The translations under genes were made by a program, and so were the position numbers. The notes beneath the pieces were generated by a model. It saw only the letters and a program-made list of their open reading frames with translations, had not been told where the DNA came from and did not search any database. Shown here one piece after another: positions 1 through 5,770 of a stretch of DNA of 38,395 bases; position 1 is the first letter of the stretch, and every line of letters begins with the position of its first letter. This DNA comes from Bacillota bacterium (GTDB lineage Bacteria > Bacillota > Clostridia > Lachnospirales > Lachnospiraceae), in NCBI GenBank assembly GCA_023436765.1, contig JAEZHX010000137.1, positions 1-38,395 on the forward strand. Direction: 5' to 3'.

Positions 1-2
1 CC

Positions 3-50
3 CTCTTTATCGGCCTTGTAATGGGTATTATCGATTCAACAAGGAGGTAA
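3..50 (+). CDS. C-terminal end of an unidentified upstream gene (partial)
   Basis: An open frame enters from the left edge and stops at TAA 48-50. Its last residues are hydrophobic and then basic (LFIGLVMGIIDSTRR), which resembles the end of a small membrane protein. The ribosome binding site of the next gene (AAGGAGG, 41-47) lies inside its last codons, an arrangement typical of tightly packed phage operons. Nothing more can be said from 15 codons. Confidence 0.35.
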   Translation, partial: LFIGLVMGIIDSTRR

Positions 51-56
51 ATTTAA

Positions 57-917
57 TTGAGTAAATATGCTGACTATGATTATTTGGATATTTATAACAG
101 TGAAGTACTTGGAGAAGAGACAGTCGAAGATAAGATTAATGAGCTAAGAAGCTCTAAGAAAAAGTATAAGCACGTCTTAAAAACCATTCAATCAGGATCC
201 ATGTTGGAGGCAGAGATCTATCCGGTATATGCACGGAGGAAGGAAATCCCCAGGAGGGAAAAGGAGAAGGACAGCAAGGATTCACAATCTAATCTGAATG
301 ACAAGAATGCTAGGAAAAAATTTGTCAGGCTAGTCAATCACAATTTCGGGAAGGATGATCTGTTGATTACTCTTACATATCAGGATAAATACCTTCCAAC
401 TGAGAAGCAAGCCAAGAGGGATATGCAGAATTACATCCGGAGGATAAAAGCCTACCTTAAGAAGCATTCTCTTCCGGATCTCAAATACATCTACGTGATT
501 GAATATGTGGATGAAGAGGAGCAGCACAAGAGCAAGAAGATTCGCGTTCACCATCACCTGATAATTAATCATATGGACCGTAATGTGGCGGAGGATCTCT
601 GGGGGAAGGGAAGAGTTGAGGCCCGAAGGCTTCAGCCGGATGATTTCGGCCTGGAGGGAATAGCCAGATACATGCTTAAGGATCCTCGGGGAAAGCGCTG
701 GTACGGATCCAGAAACCTGAAACCTCCGGTGGTAAACAGGGCAGTAACGAAGCTATCTAATAGAAAAGCTGAGAATATGGCCCGTAGGCCAGATGAACTG
801 AAGAAAGTATTTGAAAGTATTTATAAAGGACGGTATCAATTCCTGGACTATAACATCTTATTCAGTGACTTTACCGGAGGATTTTATATCTACTGCCGGA
901 TGCGAAAAAATGAATAA
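57..917 (+). CDS. HUH-type rolling-circle replication initiator-like protein
   Basis: This 286-aa protein resembles the replication-associated (phage G2P / plasmid Rep type) HUH endonucleases that nick one DNA strand at an origin. Visible features are the motif KDDLLITLTY near residue 100, the metal-binding His cluster VHHHLIIN near residue 168, and a single candidate catalytic Tyr in ARYMLKD near residue 208. The N-terminal 80 residues are charged and not recognised. Translation starts at TTG, 9 nt after a strong AAGGAGG. It heads a run of closely spaced genes (next gene 17 bp downstream), so it probably belongs to the phage replication module. HUH Rep-like genes occur in clostridial prophages, but their role next to theta-type replication proteins is unclear. 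Confidence is good for the fold and moderate for the role. Confidence 0.7.
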   Translation: MSKYADYDYLDIYNSEVLGEETVEDKINELRSSKKKYKHVLKTIQSGSMLEAEIYPVYARRKEIPRREKEKDSKDSQSNLNDKNARKKFVRLVNHNFGKDDLLITLTYQDKYLPTEKQAKRDMQNYIRRIKAYLKKHSLPDLKYIYVIEYVDEEEQHKSKKIRVHHHLIINHMDRNVAEDLWGKGRVEARRLQPDDFGLEGIARYMLKDPRGKRWYGSRNLKPPVVNRAVTKLSNRKAENMARRPDELKKVFESIYKGRYQFLDYNILFSDFTGGFYIYCRMRKNE

Positions 918-934
918 CGGGAAGGGGGGATAAT

Positions 935-1399
935 ATGCAGGAGGTAAATATCTATATCAATGTATCCCACACCGGACACCTGAAGAAGGGTAAAGGCGCC
1001 TACAGTATCGTTTTAGAATTCTATAGCTCTTCAGGAAATCCGATAACCCGGGAATACATAGATGGACTCAAAAATACCACCTTAAACAGGGTGGCGATCA
1101 AAGCTTGCATTACAGCTCTGGAGTATCTGATAAAGCAGTGTAAGGTCAATCTGACAATTAATTCAGAGCATGTGGTCCGGGCTATGAATGAAAGCCTATG
1201 GATCCAGTGGATAGACACCGGAAGAAATGCTAAAGGTCAACCGGCCAAGAACATGGATCTATGGCAGCAGCTCCTGGAGCAGGCAGACAAGCATGATGTG
1301 ACATTCACCTATGCGGAAACTAATCCATATACCGCATACATGAGTAACCAGATCAGAAAGATGAATATCGATTATAAGGAGGATGAGGGTAATGTTTGA
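935..1399 (+). CDS. RNase H-fold protein with apparently degenerate active site
   Basis: The 154-aa sequence follows the RNase HI layout: first strand IYINVSHTG (about residues 6-14), helix LNRVAIKACITALEYL, strand LTINSEHVVRAM, and the diagnostic KNMDLWQQLLEQ (about 104-115). RNase HI needs four acidic residues, and here each equivalent position appears substituted. The first-strand Asp is Asn, the helix Glu in NRxE is Ala, the TDS Asp is Asn, and the C-terminal Asp region reads SNQIRKMN. It may therefore bind RNA-DNA hybrid or another nucleic acid without cutting. It lies 17 bp after the Rep-like gene and overlaps the next gene, so it is probably co-expressed with them. The fold call is fairly firm; the loss of activity is inferred by eye. 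Confidence 0.6.
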   Translation: MQEVNIYINVSHTGHLKKGKGAYSIVLEFYSSSGNPITREYIDGLKNTTLNRVAIKACITALEYLIKQCKVNLTINSEHVVRAMNESLWIQWIDTGRNAKGQPAKNMDLWQQLLEQADKHDVTFTYAETNPYTAYMSNQIRKMNIDYKEDEGNV

Positions 1400-1703
1400 A
1401 GTATTTGGCGAATTTGACTCTGCGGAGGAAATCAACCAGGCAGCAGAAGGGCATAAGCTTCATCATTGTGTTGGTAGCTATGTACAGAGGGTAAGTAATC
1501 ATTTAACCACAATGTTATTCATCCGCATGAAAGATAAACCGGAAGAATCCATTTATTCAATGAAAGTCAGAAACAACGAAGTAATCCAGGTAAGAGGATT
1601 GTATAACGCATCAATGACACCAGAGGTACAGGGATTTATCAACAGCTTTAAAGCAAAGAAGCTAAAGGTTAAAAAGCAAAAGGAGGAAGCGCAGATTGCA
1701 TGA
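1392..1703 (+). CDS. PcfJ-like small protein
   Basis: This 103-aa protein carries the signature of the PcfJ-like family found in conjugative plasmids and Firmicute prophages: AEGHKLHHCVGSY, RVSNHLTTMLFIRMKDKPEESIY (key residues H-H-C-V-G and F-I-R) and IQVRGLYNASMTPEVQGFI. The molecular function of the family is not established to my knowledge; the conserved His and Cys residues suggest metal or nucleic acid binding. The frame is open from an ATG at 1383, but that codon abuts the AAGGAGG (1376-1382). The ATG at 1392, 9 nt downstream, is the better start. It overlaps the preceding gene by 8 bp and the next by 8 bp, indicating translational coupling. Confidence 0.6.
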   Translation: MFEVFGEFDSAEEINQAAEGHKLHHCVGSYVQRVSNHLTTMLFIRMKDKPEESIYSMKVRNNEVIQVRGLYNASMTPEVQGFINSFKAKKLKVKKQKEEAQIA

Positions 1704-2022
1704 ACATCACATAGTATTTCGATCCCAGAAGGGATTAGACTTTCCTCTTAATTTGATCAAGCTAACTTATGAGGAGCATGAAGGTCCCGGAGGCCCACAT
1801 CATAACAAAATTGTGGACAACATTTATAAGAAAGACCTGCAGGACAGGCTGTATAAAATCTTTACGGGTGAAGGATACACCGTTGAGGAGATAGCAAAAC
1901 TCCTAGGGCGTCCAAAAGCGGTGAAGTATTTTGAGAAGCATTTCAGATATGTTCCTTCGGCAGCAGGGGTATATAAGCCGGAGGATATAATCAGAAGATT
2001 AATGGGAGGGAAACTATATTGA
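1696..2022 (+). CDS. small HNH-like protein
   Basis: This 108-aa protein begins with an HNH-type core: EHHIVFRSQKG (first His pair), PLNLIKLTYEEH (Asn and second His) and PGGPHHNK. It lacks the Cys pairs of zinc-stabilised HNH enzymes. The C-terminal half, with EGYTVEEIAKLLGRPKAVKYFEKHF, looks like a small helix-turn-helix that could read DNA. The start is TTG, preceded by AGGAGG at 1680-1685. It overlaps the PcfJ-like gene by 8 bp and the next gene by 4 bp. A likely role is a DNA nickase or nuclease in phage replication or recombination. This nuclease is distinct from the HNH protein encoded beside the terminase. Confidence 0.55.
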   Translation: MHEHHIVFRSQKGLDFPLNLIKLTYEEHEGPGGPHHNKIVDNIYKKDLQDRLYKIFTGEGYTVEEIAKLLGRPKAVKYFEKHFRYVPSAAGVYKPEDIIRRLMGGKLY

Positions 2023-2315
2023 CTAATCATGAGCAAATGGAAGCGGTAAGGCAGCAGACGATACAGGTAAATTCCTTTACCGAGGTGGATATCAGAACCA
2101 TTGAATGTCCGATCATAGCGGTATACATAAACCCTAAAGACTATCCCGAGGATGTAGTTGCAAGGATCTTCTCTCTGGACAAGCCGACAAATATCATCCT
2201 GACCAGGAAGACGCTAGATGAGATCCGTTCAGACATTATGAAAGCATATCCGTGGTTAGTGCGCTTTGACAGAGCAGCCAATGATGTCTACTGCATAACA
2301 GAGACATGGATATAG
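2019..2315 (+). CDS. conserved phage protein of unknown function
   Basis: This 98-aa soluble acidic protein lies between the HNH-like gene (4-bp overlap) and ssb (9-bp gap). The sequence contains INPKDYPEDVVARIFSLDKPTN, with a conserved-looking PKDYP and KPTN, then a Trp- and Tyr-rich C-terminus. I recall similar short proteins in Firmicute prophage replication regions but know no function. The start is TTG at 2019 with GGGAGG at 2005-2010. The tight spacing argues for a role in early phage DNA metabolism. Confidence 0.5.
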   Translation: MTNHEQMEAVRQQTIQVNSFTEVDIRTIECPIIAVYINPKDYPEDVVARIFSLDKPTNIILTRKTLDEIRSDIMKAYPWLVRFDRAANDVYCITETWI

Positions 2316-2324
2316 GAGGAGTAT

Positions 2325-2693
2325 ATGAATAAAGCAATGTTGATCGGGAGGCTCACTCGGGATCCGGAGGTTAGATATACCACTGAACAGATTGCTATAG
2401 CCCGTTACACACTGGCTGTTGACCGGAAAGTGAAGGGAGAATCAGACTTTATTGGTTGCGTGGCCTTTGGTAAGAATGGAGAATTCGCCGAGAAGTATCT
2501 GAAGCAGGGGATGAAGATAGCGATCACCGGCCGGATCCAGACCGGGAGCTACACCAATAAGGACGGGAAGAAGGTTTACACGACCGATGTGGTTGTGGAG
2601 GAACATGAATTTATGGAGAGCAGCCGGCACGAGCCGGAAAGGTCCGGTGAATTTATGCAGGTAGAAGAAGATGAGGAAATGCCGTTCCGGTAG
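2325..2693 (+). CDS. ssb: single-stranded DNA-binding protein
   Basis: The 122-aa protein is a clear OB-fold SSB: MNKAMLIGRLTRDPEVRYT at the N-terminus, then ARYTLAVDRKVKGE, DFIGCVAFGKNGEFAEKYLKQGMKIAITGRI and GSYTNKDGKKVYTTDVVVEE. It coats single-stranded DNA during phage replication. The acidic C-terminal tail is short and ends EEDEEMPFR. Cellular SSBs usually end in Phe, whose carboxylate docks partner proteins, whereas this one has an extra Arg. The ATG start has AGGAGG at 2315-2320, overlapping the stop of the previous gene. It is part of the early replication operon. Confidence 0.93.
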   Translation: MNKAMLIGRLTRDPEVRYTTEQIAIARYTLAVDRKVKGESDFIGCVAFGKNGEFAEKYLKQGMKIAITGRIQTGSYTNKDGKKVYTTDVVVEEHEFMESSRHEPERSGEFMQVEEDEEMPFR

Positions 2694-2746
2694 AAGGAGG
2701 ATATGAAGAAGAAAATGAGGATATTTATGCGACGATAAGAACCTCT

Positions 2747-2968
2747 TTGAGAGAATCCGGGAGCGGTAAGCCTATACCGGATAGGAAGAGGAAGAAGACA
2801 TCAGAAGCCATTAAACTGCTTCATGATCCAAACATGGGATGTGCCAGAACCTGTAGAGAGTGCGAATGCATCAACAGTGAAGGATTTTGCGATAACTACT
2901 TCCTGTATGCAGTACTCAAAGATATGTGCCGGGTACCAGCTCGGATCATGAAAGATGATTCTGCTTAG
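2747..2968 (+). CDS. Cys-rich small protein, start uncertain
   Basis: From TTG 2747 this is a 73-aa basic protein whose C-terminal half carries CARTCRECECINSEGFCDNY and a further Cys (DMCRVP), suggesting a zinc-binding knuckle. The start is doubtful because TTG 2747 has no convincing ribosome binding site. The frame stays open upstream to at least 2693 and reads plausibly as protein (NEDIYATIRTSLRES). A good AAGGAGG (2694-2700) instead precedes an ATG (2703) in another frame that runs only 11 codons. A -1 slip at GAAAA (2711-2715) would join the two, so a frameshift or a sequence error is possible. Function unknown. Confidence 0.4.
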   Translation: MRESGSGKPIPDRKRKKTSEAIKLLHDPNMGCARTCRECECINSEGFCDNYFLYAVLKDMCRVPARIMKDDSA

Positions 2969-3000
2969 GCAGGAATTTATGACGGAGCTTACGCAACAGA

Positions 3001-3282
3001 TTAGCCAATCACCCACCGGCAGCTGACCACATCGAAGCACAGCGTAATGTTATTCCGGAGGCTGTAAGCATCAAAAGCACAGTAAAAAATCTTTACCATA
3101 TACTTTTCCTTGATAGCCTTGACCGCTGAAACCTTATATTTAAAAATCTCGCAGTTATCATCCTCCACGCAGAAATACCTGGGGATGAGATCTCCCAGGG
3201 TGTTGAAGGCAGCAATCACGGCCACAGGATGGCCAGCTGGGTGTTTAATAGAAGGTCGATGATCCGGCTGAAGGAATGGCAT
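3001..3282 (-). CDS. minus-strand small conserved protein
   Basis: A 93-aa protein is encoded against the direction of the surrounding phage genes. It looks genuine. The ATG at 3282 is preceded on its own strand by GAGGTG at a proper distance, and the composition is protein-like, with HPAGHPVAVIAAFNTLGDLIPRYF, a central KYKVSAVKAIKEK segment and a C-terminal CFDVVSCRWVIG. I recall similar short proteins in Lachnospiraceae prophages but know no function. No plus-strand gene of reasonable quality competes with it between 2969 and 3396. It could be expressed separately from the early operon, for instance in the lysogen. Confidence 0.5.
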   Translation of the reverse strand: MPFLQPDHRPSIKHPAGHPVAVIAAFNTLGDLIPRYFCVEDDNCEIFKYKVSAVKAIKEKYMVKIFYCAFDAYSLRNNITLCFDVVSCRWVIG

Positions 3283-3396
3283 AGTATCACCTCACAGAAT
3301 AGTAAGGCTATTATAGAACAAATGTTTGGATTATACAACGGGAAGTTAAGGTAAATTAATGATTTAGCTCACTAAGTGGGCAGAAAGTAGGTAAAT

Positions 3397-3813
3397 ATGA
3401 GTAATTTAAAAAAAGGCAGTCATACAGTAATCAAGAACGATGATATTTTTGATAATCTCTCATTATCGGAGCGCGAGATATTAAGAATATTACTTGATAA
3501 GATTGAGAACGGCAGAAAGGCTGCAGGAAAGAAATTTAATGAATATTATGTCTGCAACACCGATGAACCTTATGCCAATGAAGTATTGCAGTTGATATTG
3601 GGCGGAGAGAAGCTAAAGAACGAATGCCCAGAAGCAGGAGAGACGCTTGATTGGGAAGATGCAAGCAATCATCTATATGTAATGATTGAGGCTTATCAGG
3701 AGTGTCCTACGGGCGGTCTCGCATTATCTCTAAGTATTTATCCAATTAAAGATAGATTTGAAAGAGGAGAGCGGACAAAGGAACTTTACGATGAAATTAT
3801 GGCTATTAGTTAA
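3397..3813 (+). CDS. hypothetical protein
   Basis: This 138-aa acidic soluble protein is not recognised. It has a basic N-terminal stretch (MSNLKKGSHTVIK), a helical segment SLSEREILRILLDKIENGRKAAG, and a C-terminal region with LALSLSIYPIKDRFERGER. Translation starts at ATG after a weak AAGTAGGT. It is separated from the early operon by the minus-strand gene and followed, 53 bp later, by a small Cys-rich ORF. A regulatory or anti-host role is possible but not shown by the sequence. Confidence 0.45.
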   Translation: MSNLKKGSHTVIKNDDIFDNLSLSEREILRILLDKIENGRKAAGKKFNEYYVCNTDEPYANEVLQLILGGEKLKNECPEAGETLDWEDASNHLYVMIEAYQECPTGGLALSLSIYPIKDRFERGERTKELYDEIMAIS

Positions 3814-3866
3814 TCAAACTATAGCCTCCGGCTCCATTTGGACAAATATTCAGTGAGGTAATAATT

Positions 3867-4043
3867 ATGATGAAAAACAAAGAACTGCTTGCGCTTATCG
3901 AGGCAAAGAAAAACAGTGTTTGTTGTGAGAACTGCAAGCACTGCAATAAGGGTGCCTACCATAGTGGGAAATGGTATTGCAAAAATCCGGAGGTAAGCGT
4001 AATGGCCTTACCGGTTGATATTGAAAAATGTTTTGAAAGGTAA
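3867..4043 (+). CDS. 58-aa Cys-rich putative zinc-binding protein
   Basis: The ORF starts at ATG 3867 (a second ATG follows directly) with GTGAGGT about 8 nt upstream, and ends at TAA 4041-4043. The product has a basic helical N-terminus (KNKELLALIEAKK) and then CCENCKHCNKG, WYCKNP and a C-terminal CFER, giving a Cys arrangement typical of a small zinc ribbon. No family is assigned. It is the last gene before the AT-rich segment carrying the HEPN gene. Confidence 0.5.
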   Translation: MMKNKELLALIEAKKNSVCCENCKHCNKGAYHSGKWYCKNPEVSVMALPVDIEKCFER

Positions 4044-4077
4044 ACTGTAAAAATCATAACTGTACATTGAAAACTGA

Positions 4078-4094
4078 ATATTGATAGTTGATAG
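4078..4094 (+). repeat. left copy of 17-bp inverted repeat
   Basis: The sequence ATATTGATAGTTGATAG is the exact reverse complement of 4992-5008. The pair brackets the HEPN gene with its own flanks (about 930 bp in all). Neither copy extends beyond 17 bp. Confidence 0.75.
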
Positions 4095-4110
4095 TATTGG
4101 AATATAAAGG

Positions 4111-4139
4111 TGGCAATACTCAATTCATTATTGTATAAT
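4111..4139 (+). promoter_or_regulatory. candidate promoter of the HEPN gene
   Basis: A consensus TATAAT lies at 4134-4139, with a poor -35 (TGGCAA, 4111-4116) at 17 bp. It sits inside the inverted-repeat segment, about 95 bp upstream of the HEPN start, and would make the gene a self-contained unit. Confidence 0.35.
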
Positions 4140-4233
4140 TAGCATGTAACTCGCTTTAGGTTTTATCGTAAAAACTTGTGAATATTTATATTAATTTAGG
4201 GATATCGCAAGATTATATGAGGGAGGCGTGCGC

Positions 4234-4866
4234 TTGAAAGAATATTTAAAACAATTGCTTTTTGCTTTTGAAAAGGAAATTCTTAGAGCAAATTCTTGTA
4301 TCCATTGCTATTTTGATATGAAATATAAAAACGACAGAAATAGTGAATGGGAATCTGTTTATGAAATAGCTCCTGCGTTTTTTGGACTTGCAATACGCGG
4401 TCTACAGACCGAGGCTCTTATGACCGTTAGTAAATTATACGAGCCTGAAGGACGCGCAGACTATAGTCTTTACAAGCTGCTCAGTTACATTCAAGGAAAT
4501 GCAAAGAATATTATTGGTAATGATTATGCAGTACTAAATGATGAAGTTACAAAATATAAGAAATCGCTTGATGAAAAGAAAGTTATAGCTGATAAGGTAT
4601 TGCATATAAGGGATAAAATCATTGCTCATAACGATAAAGATTATTTTCCTCCTAAGATAGAAGGAAAAGCAAGCAATGTTAATTTGTCATATGAAGAAAT
4701 TGTTGATTTGCTTAAATTTGCAGAAGAATTAGTTAATGCATTTAATTACATAGTTTTTCGATCTACATCTGTTATGACTTATAATAATGGGTGGTTAGGT
4801 AAAGGGCATGATGTTGACCAATTAATGACATTCTGCCTTGAAAACTTGCACAAGAATGCTATTTAA
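4234..4866 (+). CDS. HEPN-domain (AbiU2-like) putative abortive infection protein
   Basis: The 210-aa all-helical protein resembles the HEPN/AbiU2 family, proposed RNases in phage-exclusion systems. The diagnostic element is HIRDKIIAHNDK, with Arg126 and His132 forming an R-x5-H motif within the HEPN consensus R-x4-6-H. An N-terminal helical half with GLQTEALMTVSKLYE precedes it. The frame is open from GTG 4228, but GGGAGG (4221-4226) fits TTG 4234 better (7-nt spacing). The gene is AT-rich compared with its neighbours, has its own candidate promoter and terminator, and lies within a 17-bp inverted repeat. All of this points to acquired cargo. It may protect the lysogen against other phages; a cognate antitoxin is not evident nearby. 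Confidence 0.6.
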   Translation: MKEYLKQLLFAFEKEILRANSCIHCYFDMKYKNDRNSEWESVYEIAPAFFGLAIRGLQTEALMTVSKLYEPEGRADYSLYKLLSYIQGNAKNIIGNDYAVLNDEVTKYKKSLDEKKVIADKVLHIRDKIIAHNDKDYFPPKIEGKASNVNLSYEEIVDLLKFAEELVNAFNYIVFRSTSVMTYNNGWLGKGHDVDQLMTFCLENLHKNAI

Positions 4867-4990
4867 GTATACATACAAGAGCCATAAAATCAAGATGTTT
4901 CCAATTTCATTTGGTATTAGGATAAGATAGCAATATTAAGGAGTTTCTTTGAAGTGAGTACTAAATTAATACGAATACATTATGAAAGAG

Positions 4991-5026
4991 CCTATCAACT
5001 ATCAATATAAAGTTGGTAGGTTTTTT
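4991..5026 (+). terminator. rho-independent terminator after HEPN gene
   Basis: The stem CCTATCAACT / AGTTGGTAGG (one G-U pair, 10-nt loop) is followed by TTTTTTA. Its left arm overlaps the right copy of the 17-bp inverted repeat. Confidence 0.75.
4992..5008 (-). repeat. right copy of 17-bp inverted repeat
   Basis: The sequence CTATCAACTATCAATAT is the exact reverse complement of 4078-4094. It overlaps the left arm of the terminator at 4991-5026. Confidence 0.75.
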
Positions 5027-5135
5027 ATTGCACAAAACTGAAATTTAAAATAGCACCCTGTTACGAGCAGAGGGCTCCAATTGTCCATACTGATCGAAAC
5101 ATTGTTTTTAAATAATCAATAAGGAGGAATCCACA

Positions 5136-5252
5136 ATGAATAATTATGACCGCTGCGATCGCTATCCGGATGAGATCTCGGAGTATGAGTTTGAGGAAGT
5201 ATTGAAGATCCCAATTGGCACACTTCCGGCAGAAAGAATACGGGGTGATTAA
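5136..5252 (+). CDS. 38-aa hypothetical protein upstream of the late regulator
   Basis: A short ORF begins at ATG 5136 behind a strong AAGGAGG (5121-5127) and ends at TAA 5250-5252, 1 bp before the regulator start. The product is acidic (MNNYDRCDRYPDEISEYEF...). The good ribosome binding site and the tight junction suggest it is translated and coupled to the next gene. Function unknown. Confidence 0.5.
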   Translation: MNNYDRCDRYPDEISEYEFEEVLKIPIGTLPAERIRGD

Positions 5253-5253
5253 T

Positions 5254-5673
5254 TTGACCGAAGCAGAATTAAGCCAATACAGAGCGATAAAGCTTGAGAT
5301 AGAGGACCTTAACTTCCGAATTGCACAGTTACAGGAGCAGAAGTCAATAATGTATACTACGAAGGTTAAGGGGTCTATATCAGTGTATCCTTATATCGAG
5401 GCTCATTATAATGTTACTGGACCGGATAAAGACTCTGAAAGGAGAAGGTTATTACGCATTAATGAACTAGAACGAAAGCGTAAGGATAAACTTGCTGAGC
5501 TTATCGAGATGGAGCATATGTTACATGATTACATATTCAGTATTCCTGAAAGTATATCAAGACAAATATTTTCTTTAAGATACATCGATGGATTAACACA
5601 AGATGAGATAGGAAGAAAACTACACTTAGATAGAAGTGTTATTTCAAGAAGGATATCAAAATATATAAATTAA
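5254..5673 (+). CDS. ArpU/DUF1492-like sigma-region-4 transcriptional regulator
   Basis: This 139-aa protein has an N-terminal coiled coil (about residues 5-40 and 70-100) and a C-terminal sigma-70 region 4-like helix-turn-helix: IFSLRYIDGLTQDEIGRKLHLDRSVISRRI. Proteins of this layout (ArpU, RinA, DUF1492) sit just upstream of the packaging genes in Firmicute phages and activate the late operon. The frame is open from TTG 5215, but that would overlap the 38-aa ORF; TTG 5254 with GGGGTGAT 5 nt before it fits better. A terminator follows at once, and the expected downstream target, the HNH/terminase genes, has been pushed about 4.5 kb away by inserted cargo. Confidence 0.7.
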   Translation: MTEAELSQYRAIKLEIEDLNFRIAQLQEQKSIMYTTKVKGSISVYPYIEAHYNVTGPDKDSERRRLLRINELERKRKDKLAELIEMEHMLHDYIFSIPESISRQIFSLRYIDGLTQDEIGRKLHLDRSVISRRISKYIN

Positions 5674-5677
5674 TTGA

Positions 5678-5710
5678 AACCACCCTGAAACTCGGGGTGG
5701 TTAGTTTTAT
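5678..5710 (+). terminator. terminator after late regulator
   Basis: The stem AACCACCC / GGGTGGTT with a 9-nt loop is followed by AGTTTTAT. It closes the early/regulatory transcript before the AT-rich island. Confidence 0.8.
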
Positions 5711-5770
5711 GTAGAATTTTATGGAAATATAGTGTATAATTATGGAAAACAAAAAAATGGGGGGAACACA

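Noticed and set aside
4056..4082. CATTGAAAACTGAATA-like sequence reminiscent of rRNA operon spacers
   Set aside because: No rRNA or tRNA genes lie nearby, and the resemblance is a short AT-rich match.
4955..5011. Possible 18-aa GTG ORF behind AAGGAG, running into the terminator stem
   Set aside because: Very short, ends within the terminator, and has no recognisable features; insufficient support.
5215..5253. Upstream TTG start for the late regulator
   Set aside because: It would overlap the 38-aa ORF and has no ribosome binding site; TTG 5254 has GGGGTGAT at suitable distance.
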